Origin: Candidatus Heimdallarchaeota archaeon
Lineage (GTDB): Archaea; Asgardarchaeota; Heimdallarchaeia; Heimdallarchaeales; Heimdallarchaeaceae
DNA: 15,091 bases
Reading direction: 5' to 3'
Assembly: GCA_016839985.1 (NCBI GenBank)
Contig: JAEOTG010000218.1
Coordinates: 1-15,091, forward strand
In this document: in pieces, positions 7,180-14,517 of the stretch
Position numbering within the stretch: position 1 is the stretch's first letter
How the letters are laid out: every line of letters begins with the position of its first letter
Translations under genes and position numbers: made by a program
Notes under the pieces: model-generated
What the model was told of the DNA's origin: nothing
The model's database searches: none
The model's input: only the letters and a program-made list of their open reading frames with translations

Positions 7180-7716
7180 CTAGTCATATAGTCTACTCAT
7201 GAATTCTTTTTGTTTTTTTACAACATCTCTGCTATTCTTTGCTTGTGAATAGCTTTTAAGATATTCACCATTAATTTTCATAAATTCTTCCCCCCAGCTA
7301 ACTACACTCAAAATTTCTTTGCTTTGTTTTTTTGCTCCTAGAATATATAATGCAGAAGCAATTGCTTCCAAAGTACTTAGCTTTGAAGGATCTCCATAAT
7401 TTGTGGGATTAGTCGCAACAAGAAAGGGTAAAGCTCTTCCCTTTCCCCTCTCTAAAGCTTTTCTACCACCTTCGATATCATTCCATGAACAGTCAACTCC
7501 AATAACTCCGAATTCCTTTGCGTTTTCTCTGTCTTCTGGAGATAATGCAATGTTTGAGAAAGGGGAAAGTACAACACTATTGGATTTGATTTGTTTAATG
7601 TTGATTTCTTTTCCTTTTTTAAACTTCATAACTCGAATTGCGGTACATAATTTTGGATTACAAGTGTGAAAATTACAGATGAAAACAGGAATAAACTGAT
7701 TTTCCATGTTATTCAT
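7180..7716 (-). CDS. tsr3: Tsr3-type rRNA aminocarboxypropyltransferase (RLI-like + DUF367)
   Basis: A 178-residue protein with the Tsr3/DUF367 signature series: C19-N-P-K-L-C24-T-A near the N-terminus, VVLSPFS (48-54), LSPEDRE (58-64), GVIGVDCSW (70-78), GGRKALERGKGRALPFLVATNPTNYG split across 83-108, and KLSTLEAIASALYI (112-125). Tsr3 transfers the 3-amino-3-carboxypropyl group of S-adenosylmethionine to a hypermodified uridine-derived base of small-subunit rRNA; archaeal homologues have been characterised. It acts in ribosome maturation in the cytosol. The ATG at 7716 has AGTGAT about 8 bases upstream, favouring it over the internal ATG at 7707. It sits just downstream of the tRNA-Arg gene and 84 bases upstream of bshA on the same strand. 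Length is typical of compact archaeal members. Confidence 0.94.
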   Translation of the reverse strand: MNNMENQFIPVFICNFHTCNPKLCTAIRVMKFKKGKEINIKQIKSNSVVLSPFSNIALSPEDRENAKEFGVIGVDCSWNDIEGGRKALERGKGRALPFLVATNPTNYGDPSKLSTLEAIASALYILGAKKQSKEILSVVSWGEEFMKINGEYLKSYSQAKNSRDVVKKQKEFMSRLYD

Positions 7717-7760
7717 TTATAATCACTTTTAAGGTACATTCCCAATTATTAAGAGTGTAA

Positions 7761-7857
7761 TGGCGATCCCGGTGCGACTCGAACGCACGACCATCTGCTT
7801 TCTTCATCACTCAAGATATAGGAGGCAGACGCTCTATCCAAACTGAGCTACGGGACC
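7761..7857 (-). tRNA. tRNA-Arg (anticodon CCT) with 19-base intron, CCA encoded
   Basis: On the - strand the gene folds into a complete cloverleaf: 7-bp acceptor stem GGTCCCG/CGGGATC (one G-U), D arm GCTC/GAGC, anticodon stem TCTGC/GCAGA, TGGTC variable loop, T arm GTGCG/CGCAC with loop TTCGAGT, discriminator G, and genomic CCA (7761-7763). The anticodon loop becomes CTCCTAA after removal of a 19-base insert between positions 37 and 38, giving anticodon CCT (7820-7822) for AGG arginine codons. Mature length is 78 with CCA. It lies between the TPR-like gene and tsr3, all on the same strand. Confidence 0.95.
7800..7818 (-). other. tRNA-Arg intron at position 37/38 with bulge-helix-bulge-like fold
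   Basis: The 19-base intron reads from 7818 down to 7800. A BHB fold can be drawn: anticodon stem, 3-base bulge AA^A at the 3' site, 4-base central helix CTCC/GAAG (3 of 4 pairs), 3-base bulge TA^T at the 5' site, then ATC/GAT closing a 6-base loop TTGAGT. Both cuts fall between the second and third base of a 3-base bulge, the expected position for archaeal splicing endonuclease. Confidence 0.85.
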
Positions 7858-7942
7858 TTGATGGATTATTATTTTCTTATTCTTTTGAATTTTACCTTTT
7901 CAAAGATTTTTATTTAATTAAAATAGAGGAAATAAACAATGT

Positions 7943-8647
7943 CTATGTAGCAAATGGATCATATTCTTCTACTTTCTTCTTTAACTTCTTTATCTGTTCA
8001 GAAACTATTTCGATATCTTCCTTTGATTTAAGATCCATAAATAATTCAAGCGCATCTTCGTATGATCTTAATGCTATTTGTAGATTTTCTGGTGATTTTT
8101 GTGCAATATTTTCTTTAGCAAGATCTACATGAAGATTTCCAATTCTAGTTTTAAGTTCTTTCTCCTGTTTTCTATCTTTAATCTTAATACTTGCGTCTAG
8201 GGCACTTCTTAGGAAGTTTATTTTCTTATTTACATTTTGTTCTTTCTCTACTAAGGTTCTGAAATGCTTTATACTAGTATTGAATTCCTTCTTAGCCCTT
8301 GTTGCATTTTGAGTTAGTAAACACTCACCCGCTAGAAGATGAGCTTTTGCTTTTTGTTCAATATCCTTTGTTTTAAGAACCATTACATTAGCAATCTGAG
8401 CGCCAAAACTATGAGCTAAATTACCTATTTCGAGAAAAGTTAACGCCCTATTCATCAGATTTTTTTCACTTTTCCAACAATCAGCAGCTCTATATGCAAA
8501 ATAAATTGCTTCTTCAGGTTCTTCGTTTTTTATTGCTAACGATACCAGATGTTCAAAGGTTCTTGCTGCATCTTTGAATCTTTTAGCGTTATAATTGGCA
8601 TTTGCTTCTTCTATAAGAACATTCATTTTACCATCGATGTCTGACAT
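7943..8647 (-). CDS. Helical-repeat protein, TPR / alpha-SNAP-like
   Basis: A 234-residue, all-helical, charged, soluble protein without signal peptide or membrane segment. Residues 9-80 hold antiparallel helix pairs with TPR-like spacing: ANANYNAKRFKDAARTFEHL (15-34), EEAIYFAYRAADCWKS (45-60), MNRALTFLEIGNLAHSFG (65-82). Similar helices recur at 98-130 and 187-204 (LQIALRSYEDALELF). The pattern of a small-residue/aromatic helix followed by 'FKDAA' recalls the first repeats of alpha/gamma-SNAP, the adaptor that loads NSF onto SNAREs in eukaryotes, but bacterial and archaeal TPR proteins can look alike. The C-terminus ends in a lysine-rich helix, then EEYDPFAT. It follows the GH20 gene by 82 bases on the same strand; no functional link is evident. 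Function unassigned. Confidence 0.8.
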   Translation of the reverse strand: MSDIDGKMNVLIEEANANYNAKRFKDAARTFEHLVSLAIKNEEPEEAIYFAYRAADCWKSEKNLMNRALTFLEIGNLAHSFGAQIANVMVLKTKDIEQKAKAHLLAGECLLTQNATRAKKEFNTSIKHFRTLVEKEQNVNKKINFLRSALDASIKIKDRKQEKELKTRIGNLHVDLAKENIAQKSPENLQIALRSYEDALELFMDLKSKEDIEIVSEQIKKLKKKVEEYDPFAT

Positions 8648-8729
8648 TTATCTTCTTGCTATAATGATTTAGCTAATTCTTAATTTTTTTGGAAGTGGTT
8701 TATCTTACTAATTCCTTTTCCTTCTTTCA

Positions 8730-10295
8730 TTATATTTGCGGCCATTTGAGTGCTTTCTTCAAGTTAAAAATTCTATATATTCTGCTAGGATTCACCTCTT
8801 TCATATGAGCATAATTTACACCAAAGTCATCCAATTTTTTGTTAAATTGCTTTAAACGTTGGATGAATGTTTTATAGTTTTTATTCTCTTTTAAGGTCCA
8901 ACCTATCTCAGCAACAGCTGCTAATCTAGGGAAAATTTGCCATTCCAACCTTTCTCTATTAGGTACCCACTCACTCCATAATGGAGCTTCAATACCAAGG
9001 ATTTTTTCGTGGTGCTTTTCATCAAGGTTTTTTGGTATCGGCTCAAAAGAATAAGTTTTTTGCAGAGGTGTTACAATGTAATTATAGTCTAAATACACAT
9101 GAAATAAATGAGACAATACAATATTTCCACCATTGTAAATGTGATTTAGTATCTTATCTTTCTTCCTCAACCACCATTGAGCGATTACTCCTTTATCTAT
9201 GCCTTCATACAATATTTCATTCCATCCTATTGCTCTTTTATCTTGAGAGTTTAAGTAATCAACAATTCTTTTTGTGAAATACTTGCGAAGTTCTTTAGCA
9301 TTTTTTGTTTTTTCACTTTGCATTCTAGATTTACAGTTGATACAGCTCTTCCAGCGTTTTAGAGGAACTTCGTCTCCCCCTATATGGATGATTTCGGATG
9401 GAAATAATTCTATTATCTCACTCAATATGTATTCCAAAAATCTAAAGGTTTCTTCTTGACCAACACAGAAGATATCTTTGAAAATGCCAGGTTTTATTGA
9501 TACATCTGTCTGTTTTTTTTGACAACTTAACTCTGGATATGCTGCAATAGCAGCTCTACAATGACCTGGCATTTCAATTTCTGGAATTACAGTAATGAAT
9601 CTATCCTGGGCGTATGATACTATCTCCCTTATTTCATCTTGAGTGTAAAATCCTTGATGAGGTTTTCCTCTATATTTTTTACTCCACCATGTTTTGATTT
9701 TTGTATCTTTTCTTTTAGATCCAACATCTATTAATTTTGGATATTTCTTTATTTCAATCCTCCACCCTTGATCATCTGTAAGATGCCAATGGAAAATGTT
9801 CATCTTCATTAATGCAAGAAGGTCTAAGACGTGCTTGATTGTATCTATATCATGAAAATGTCTGCTTACATCAAGCATGAATCCTCTCCATTTAAATCTA
9901 GGATAATCTTCAATTCTTAAACATGGAATTGTTTGAATTTTTTCTTTGGAGTTTTTTTCTCTTCCTAGTTTATCTGATAATAGTTGTCTCAATGTTTGAA
10001 TTCCATAAAAAATACCTTTTTCTGAAAGTGCTTTAATGAAAATTGTTTCTTTAAACACTTCAAGTATGTAACCCTCATCTTTTAAGTTTTTTAAAGAATC
10101 ATCAAGAATAAAATTTATGCTATTTGAATTATTAGTGCTATCTACTTCTTTAAGTTCATAACCATTAGATCCCTTTATTAGTTCCAGGAAGTACTTTACT
10201 ATCTTCTGGAGATTTGATGTTGAATAAACGCTAGTATTTGAATTAAGGTGAAACTCACCTTTTTTGTAATGGATATCTATTGGTAATGGTATCAT
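8730..10295 (-). CDS. Glycoside hydrolase family 20 beta-N-acetylhexosaminidase, apparently cytosolic
   Basis: A 521-residue GH20 enzyme. Residues 1-110 form the usual accessory alpha/beta domain (PLPIDIHYKKGEF, ending KGIFYGIQTLRQLL). The TIM barrel starts at IEDYPRFKWRGFMLDVSRHF (128-147), with the substrate arginine in WRG. It continues with FHWHLTDDQGWRIEI (168-182), VIPEIEMPGH (236-245), the catalytic Asp-Glu pair D308-E309 in HIGGDEVP (304-311), GWNE (357-360), QWW (373-375) and LWSEW (439-443). The mechanism is substrate-assisted release of terminal GlcNAc or GalNAc. There is no N-terminal signal peptide or membrane segment, so it should act inside the cell, perhaps on recycled glycans or chitobiose-like sugars. 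ATG at 10295; AAGGAG lies about 16 bases upstream, rather far for a ribosome-binding site. It is the first gene of a run of - strand genes and diverges from the M48 peptidase gene. Confidence 0.95.
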   Translation of the reverse strand: MIPLPIDIHYKKGEFHLNSNTSVYSTSNLQKIVKYFLELIKGSNGYELKEVDSTNNSNSINFILDDSLKNLKDEGYILEVFKETIFIKALSEKGIFYGIQTLRQLLSDKLGREKNSKEKIQTIPCLRIEDYPRFKWRGFMLDVSRHFHDIDTIKHVLDLLALMKMNIFHWHLTDDQGWRIEIKKYPKLIDVGSKRKDTKIKTWWSKKYRGKPHQGFYTQDEIREIVSYAQDRFITVIPEIEMPGHCRAAIAAYPELSCQKKQTDVSIKPGIFKDIFCVGQEETFRFLEYILSEIIELFPSEIIHIGGDEVPLKRWKSCINCKSRMQSEKTKNAKELRKYFTKRIVDYLNSQDKRAIGWNEILYEGIDKGVIAQWWLRKKDKILNHIYNGGNIVLSHLFHVYLDYNYIVTPLQKTYSFEPIPKNLDEKHHEKILGIEAPLWSEWVPNRERLEWQIFPRLAAVAEIGWTLKENKNYKTFIQRLKQFNKKLDDFGVNYAHMKEVNPSRIYRIFNLKKALKWPQI

Positions 10296-10384
10296 TTCTC
10301 TTTTTGGAATTTCTCCTTAATAGTTATTGAAAGTTTCGTAAAATTACTGTTGAAGTCAGTTTGAGATTTTTCCAAAGACAAAGG

Positions 10385-10394
10385 TTTTAAAGTA
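10385..10394 (+). promoter_or_regulatory. Putative archaeal TATA box of the M48 peptidase gene
   Basis: TTTTAAAGTA centred about 30 bases upstream of ATG 10420, preceded by a purine-rich ACAAAGG that could be the BRE. No Shine-Dalgarno motif separates it from the start, so the transcript would be leaderless or have a leader of only a few bases. Confidence 0.5.
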
Positions 10395-10419
10395 TCTTGT
10401 TTTTCATGCGAATGATAAC

Positions 10420-12882
10420 ATGACTGTTGCTGATTTCTTTCTAGAGATTTGGACTAAAATTCAAAATTGGGATATAACAACAATACTCGGAATAGTGCTT
10501 GCAGTACTTGGTTTATTTTTCCTAATAAACGAAATTAGAACTAAAATAAAATATGGCACAACCTCCGAAAATCTAATGTTAGCTTTTATTGCTCTTACTT
10601 TCGGACTAGTCTTAGTTTTAATAAATAAATGGCTTCTAGCTATTGCATTAAGTTTCTTTGTTTTAGCTGTTTATCAAACTATACAATTAAGAGAATCACC
10701 CGTTTGGAGAGAATTAATGATAGTATCTGTAGTTACTTATTTTGTATTTCTTGTAGGTACTATTGGCGATTATGTTTTCGAAGTAGTAACAGGTGAGAAG
10801 AATGAAATCTTCACAGGTTGGGCATATAACCTTATGATTTTTGTATTTATAATAATGGCATTAATCTTCTTTGGAAAGAAGTTTGTACTTGTTAGTCGAT
10901 TAATGTCCCCACAAATTCTCTATTTAGTACTTTTTGCATTGGTTTATGTTGTTCTTTATCTTGGTACTAATATCCTAAGTAGAACAGCAGGATTAGATGC
11001 AGAGAATTTAAATTGGTTTTTCTTATCATCAGTATTAGATTCAAAAATAGCTGAAAGGATAATCTTTCTATCGTTAGCGCCTTATGAAGTTCTTATTGTA
11101 GTGTCTTTTGTAATGTATTTCATATCAGGTCCATTATTAACAAAACTTTTAGGAATCAAACCAGTTGAAGATGAAAGAATTTTGAAGATAGTTGAAGAAA
11201 TAAGAACAAGACTAGGAATAAAGAAGAAAATAAAAGTTGGTTTTGTTGAAGCACCAATATTAAATGCAATGGCATATGGTCCATGGTTTGATCAACGTAT
11301 AGCTTTTATCTCACGTGAATTAAGCGATTTTACAGATGAAGATATTAAAGGGATAGTTACTCACGAACTTGCTCATAATAAAAGACTGCATGTAGTATGG
11401 TTACAAATTATTGCGTCATCGGAAATGATTATCAAGAAAGCTCTACTTCTTCCTGCAACAACACTTGATTATGCTGCTTATAAACAGAGAGTTCCTTTTG
11501 CCATATATTTCCTTATTAATTATGTGATAATAGCTTTCTTATTCATATTTGTGAGAATTTTAGAAGGAGACGCAGATTTACAGACGAAGAAGGTAGGTTA
11601 TGGAAAAGAATTAGCTCAGGTTCTGTACAAACTTGAAGGTTTCTATCAAGGTATAGCTGGTGATTTTGGTTTAAATGTACAACTGCTTACAGGAAAAGAA
11701 TTCACAGATGAAGAAAAACAACGATTTCGAGGAGAGGCAGCTATCCGCTTATATCGTCATATCTATAGACCTGGAAGATGGGATATGATTTCTAATATCT
11801 TCATGTCGCATCCTAGAACTGCTAATAGAATTGTAGCAGTTTTAGAGGATGACTTTTCACCTGTAAAAGGAGCACTTCTTCCCTATTGGCTTGTCCTACC
11901 AAATTTCATGAGAAGAAAAGCAATAAAACAACTAACAAATAAAAGAGAACAATTTTCCAAACTTATTACAGAAAAATATGATGAATATTATGGAGAAGAA
12001 GGAGTAAAAAACTTCTTGGAATTAACAAGAATGGAAGAGCTTGTTTCTACACTAAAAGGGAGACATGTTATTGCATATGATCATATTGCAGAAGATATTG
12101 TTATAGGTGATGTTGAAGGAGTTCATATTAGTAAAACAATATGTCAACCTTTACTTCTAAGAATCAAAACCCAAAAAGAAGAAAAACAAATATTAATCAC
12201 TGACTATGCCATAGCGGATGCTCAAAAAGATGGTCTTTATGTATTAAAGAATGGAAGATTGGGAAAATTAACTTCTTGGGAAATTAATCCAAACAATAAC
12301 AAGCCAACTTTCATATTTGAAACCTTAACTGAAGAAAAGAAATCTTTCAAAACCAAGTATACAGGAAAAACTGTTGACTACTTTAATCTGCTAGTAGATA
12401 AAAACGTTATTTTTTACAAGGATGGTTTGGATAGAGATGCTAAAATGAAGAGTTTTGAAATAGGATCTTCTTTTCAAAATACTGCATTCGTGTTCGAAGT
12501 TGATAATTCAGAAAAATATGAAACAATAGTTATTGGTGGTAATGAATTGATAATAGATCTTCCTCCTATACTTATGCGATTAGATAAAGACAAGATGAAA
12601 TCTCAACATAATCTACTTACATCGTTAATAGGAAGTTCTGTAATTCTTTTCACAAAAGAGGAATTAGAGATTGGGATAGCTTGTGAAATATCAGAAGTTA
12701 CAGATAAAACCTTGAAATACAAAATCAAAGATAAGATATCAAAAATTGAGAAAAAGAAGATAGATTATATTTACCTATATGCTGATATTCCAAAATTCAT
12801 GATGAAAAAACATATTTCATTATTTGATAGGTTTCTTTACTGGTTATCAAATCGAAGAGAAATGAAATACATCTTTGGTTAA
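10420..12882 (+). CDS. Membrane M48-family zinc metallopeptidase with long unrecognised C-terminal region
   Basis: An 820-residue protein in three parts. Residues 1-245 contain several membrane helices (about 20-37, 50-70, 73-87, 100-118, 136-152, 163-182, 222-239). Residues 255-480 are an M48 (HtpX/Ste24-like) catalytic domain: HELAH (H315, E316, H319), third zinc ligand E382 in EGDAD, a hydrophobic segment at 360-380 between them, and SHPRTANRI (463-471), matching the HtpX 'HPP(T)' region. Residues from about 485 to 820 are soluble, charged, rich in predicted beta strands, and belong to no family I can name. HtpX relatives cleave damaged membrane proteins at the cytosolic face. Typical HtpX is about 290 residues, so both the helical N-terminal part and the C-terminal extension are additions. 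It is divergent from the GH20 gene. The extension could be a substrate-recognition or regulatory module. Confidence 0.9.
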   Translation: MTVADFFLEIWTKIQNWDITTILGIVLAVLGLFFLINEIRTKIKYGTTSENLMLAFIALTFGLVLVLINKWLLAIALSFFVLAVYQTIQLRESPVWRELMIVSVVTYFVFLVGTIGDYVFEVVTGEKNEIFTGWAYNLMIFVFIIMALIFFGKKFVLVSRLMSPQILYLVLFALVYVVLYLGTNILSRTAGLDAENLNWFFLSSVLDSKIAERIIFLSLAPYEVLIVVSFVMYFISGPLLTKLLGIKPVEDERILKIVEEIRTRLGIKKKIKVGFVEAPILNAMAYGPWFDQRIAFISRELSDFTDEDIKGIVTHELAHNKRLHVVWLQIIASSEMIIKKALLLPATTLDYAAYKQRVPFAIYFLINYVIIAFLFIFVRILEGDADLQTKKVGYGKELAQVLYKLEGFYQGIAGDFGLNVQLLTGKEFTDEEKQRFRGEAAIRLYRHIYRPGRWDMISNIFMSHPRTANRIVAVLEDDFSPVKGALLPYWLVLPNFMRRKAIKQLTNKREQFSKLITEKYDEYYGEEGVKNFLELTRMEELVSTLKGRHVIAYDHIAEDIVIGDVEGVHISKTICQPLLLRIKTQKEEKQILITDYAIADAQKDGLYVLKNGRLGKLTSWEINPNNNKPTFIFETLTEEKKSFKTKYTGKTVDYFNLLVDKNVIFYKDGLDRDAKMKSFEIGSSFQNTAFVFEVDNSEKYETIVIGGNELIIDLPPILMRLDKDKMKSQHNLLTSLIGSSVILFTKEELEIGIACEISEVTDKTLKYKIKDKISKIEKKKIDYIYLYADIPKFMMKKHISLFDRFLYWLSNRREMKYIFG

Positions 12883-12895
12883 TCCAAAGGGTATT

Positions 12896-12965
12896 CTTTT
12901 CTAAAAAATCAATTCTTATATATTTTCTTACTACGTGTTTTTTGTCAGAATAATGCGTTTTTTTG
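12896..12965 (+). terminator. T-rich transcription terminator region after the M48 gene
   Basis: Downstream of the stop codon at 12880-12882 there are repeated T tracts, including six T at 12938-12943 and seven T at 12958-12964. Archaeal terminators are typically oligo-T without a required hairpin, so this fits termination of the M48 transcript before the next promoter at about 13001. Confidence 0.5.
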
Positions 12966-13000
12966 ATGTTTTAAGCATATTATGTGGGTATTAAACCTTG

Positions 13001-13010
13001 TTTTTAAGTA
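13001..13010 (+). promoter_or_regulatory. Putative archaeal TATA box for the 122-aa gene
   Basis: TTTTTAAGTA centred about 25 bases before ATG 13030, with AAACC just upstream as possible BRE. The spacing predicts a leaderless message starting at or next to the ATG and supports ATG 13030 over the adjacent TTG 13027. Confidence 0.45.
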
Positions 13011-13029
13011 AGAGCATGATTCTTGATTG

Positions 13030-13398
13030 ATGAATGAAGAAGGGTCTGTAATTAGCTATGTACTAAGAAAAGAATTTTCTACACGTAATCTTCACGTAAA
13101 TGAAAATGCGACTTTCAAATTTGGTCGTAAGAAGTTTGTCCTTGATTTTTATTTAGAGGAAAATCGCGTTGGCATAATAACAATGAATTGGAAAAGGACA
13201 ATACCAACAAACAAACTACTTCAGCTTGAAGAATTAATAAACTCTCTTAACTTAAAGAAATTAGTTCTAATATGTAATTCAATTAGTGGGAACGCTAAGG
13301 ATTTTCTGGCAAGAAGAGATATACCAATTCAAGTGATTCATCTTAATGAAATAATCTATAAAGAAAAGAGTGTTGAGGATTTTATCGTTAGTTCTTAG
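13030..13398 (+). CDS. Restriction-endonuclease-fold (Mrr/HJR-like) protein, probably catalytically inactive
   Basis: A 122-residue soluble protein. The order FVLDFYL (36-42), VGIITMNWKR (47-56), ELINSLNLKKLVLICN (68-83) and a C-terminal IPIQVIHLNEII (98-109) follows the PD-(D/E)xK nuclease core of Mrr- and Hjc-like proteins: a strand with Asp (D39), a strand where the family has ExK before a 'WKR' element, an alpha helix, a strand, and a helix with AKDFLARR. In active members the second strand reads like IEVKxWKR; here the two catalytic positions appear to be T51 and N53, so cleavage activity is doubtful. It may bind DNA or partner with another nuclease. The start is ATG 13030 because of the TATA spacing. 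Its 3' end overlaps the convergent metallo-beta-lactamase gene by 11 bases. The fold call is inference from pattern. Confidence 0.75.
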   Translation: MNEEGSVISYVLRKEFSTRNLHVNENATFKFGRKKFVLDFYLEENRVGIITMNWKRTIPTNKLLQLEELINSLNLKKLVLICNSISGNAKDFLARRDIPIQVIHLNEIIYKEKSVEDFIVSS

Positions 13399-14425
13399 TT
13401 CCACTTTTATGAAAAAAACTTTCTAGAATTGTCTGTTTAGATAATGGATACGCATTAAAACCTCTTTTTTGTAATTCTGCAGCAAATTTGATATTATGAC
13501 CATAGATGGTATAAATATTATCAGGATTACTTTTTTCACATATCTCAATTAACTCTGAAAAATCTGCATGGTCACTAATAGGAATACTATGATCCACATC
13601 CATTCGAAACTTATAGTTTGAAGATATGCACCAACCTGAAAAAGCAAACAATTTAGTACCATACTTGTTTCTCATATGCATATTGAATTCATTTCTTCCT
13701 GATCTTAAAGGAGCATAAAGAATCCAATTCTTCTTTTCTTCTAGTATATTCTCTTCCTCAGCATTTTGATATGAAATTGCGGGAATACTTCCTCTAATAT
13801 TTCTTGAGAGTAAGAGACTATTGATTTTGAAGTTTGATTCATGCATTATATTTAAGTCTGTTAAGTCTGAAAATGCATGATAAAGCATTTGTGCTTTACC
13901 CAATGGATAACCCATTAGAACCACAGGAGTATTATCCTCCAGATATTTTCTAATTTTTTCTCTTGTTTCTGATATTATTTGATCATAATTTGGGAACTCA
14001 TATCCTGGAGAACCAAAAGTACTTTCTATAATAAGAGTATCACATATTTCTGGCTTAAAAGGTTCAAGAAATCCTTTATCTCTGATAGAAACATCCCCCG
14101 TGTACACAAGTTTCCCTTCACTTGAATTAATAATTAAAGCAGTGGATCCAACTATGTGACCACTTGGTTTCTGAACAAATGATGTTCCATCCAATGAATA
14201 TTTTTGTAAAAAAGAAGCTCCTTCAAAACTTGACGCAAAATGCTTGATTAACATCTCTGTTATACTTGAAGTGACAATTTTTGTTGGTGGTATTTTTCTT
14301 GGAATATGATCAGAATGAGCATGACTGTAAAAAATAAGAGGGTAGAATCTTGAGTTTGTACTATCACAAACTATTTTCCAATCTTTTTCATCAACACGGA
14401 TGACATTGGTCAAGTATACTTTCAT
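13388..14425 (-). CDS. Metallo-beta-lactamase-fold nuclease, SNM1/Artemis/CPSF73-like (COG1236 type)
   Basis: A 345-residue protein with the metal-binding motif series of nucleic-acid-processing beta-lactamase enzymes: YSHAHSDH (33-40), SGHIVGS (88-94), YTGDVS (108-113), LIIESTFGSP (131-140), SDHADF (284-289) and a late YGH (308-310). Between them is GYPLGKAQML (172-181), resembling the 'YALGKAQR' segment of ligase-associated DNA-repair exonucleases (TIGR04122 type) and SNM1-like proteins. Expected activity is exo- or endonucleolytic cleavage of DNA or RNA in the cytosol; which substrate is unclear. No ligase or helicase partner is in the window, and archaeal aCPSF proteins with KH domains are longer, so this is not aCPSF1. 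An in-frame ATG at 14449 would add 8 residues, but a TATA-like TTTATAC at 14456-14462 sits too close to it, so I favour ATG 14425. Confidence 0.9.
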   Translation of the reverse strand: MKVYLTNVIRVDEKDWKIVCDSTNSRFYPLIFYSHAHSDHIPRKIPPTKIVTSSITEMLIKHFASSFEGASFLQKYSLDGTSFVQKPSGHIVGSTALIINSSEGKLVYTGDVSIRDKGFLEPFKPEICDTLIIESTFGSPGYEFPNYDQIISETREKIRKYLEDNTPVVLMGYPLGKAQMLYHAFSDLTDLNIMHESNFKINSLLLSRNIRGSIPAISYQNAEEENILEEKKNWILYAPLRSGRNEFNMHMRNKYGTKLFAFSGWCISSNYKFRMDVDHSIPISDHADFSELIEICEKSNPDNIYTIYGHNIKFAAELQKRGFNAYPLSKQTILESFFHKSGTKN

Positions 14426-14455
14426 ATAATATCTATAAACTAAAAACATAAAATT

Positions 14456-14462
14456 GTATAAA
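14456..14462 (-). promoter_or_regulatory. Putative TATA box for the metallo-beta-lactamase nuclease gene
   Basis: On the - strand TTTATAC lies about 34 bases upstream of ATG 14425 but only about 10 from ATG 14449. With transcription normally starting about 25 bases downstream of the TATA centre, the start would fall near 14434, between the two candidate ATGs. Confidence 0.35.
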
Positions 14463-14482
14463 TAGATTTATCTTGTTGATTG

Positions 14483-14517
14483 AAAAAAGATAAAAAATAA
14501 AAATAAAATTAAAAAAA
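14483..14517 (-). terminator. Oligo-T terminator of the proteasome alpha gene
   Basis: Directly after the TAA stop (14518-14520) the - strand has seven T, then further T4-T6 runs broken by single A residues down to 14483. This is a strong oligo-T region of the archaeal type, with no hairpin needed. It separates the proteasome gene from the nuclease gene downstream on the same strand. Confidence 0.65.

Noticed and set aside
8981..9459. Antisense reading frames of 61-98 codons opposite the GH20 gene
   Set aside because: They lie wholly inside a strongly conserved enzyme gene, have no recognisable domain and no ribosome-binding site; the same applies to frames antisense to tsr3, bshA, bshC and the phosphoesterase.
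13027..13029. TTG start for the 122-residue protein
   Set aside because: The ATG immediately after it fits the 25-base TATA spacing and is the commoner start; the difference is one residue.
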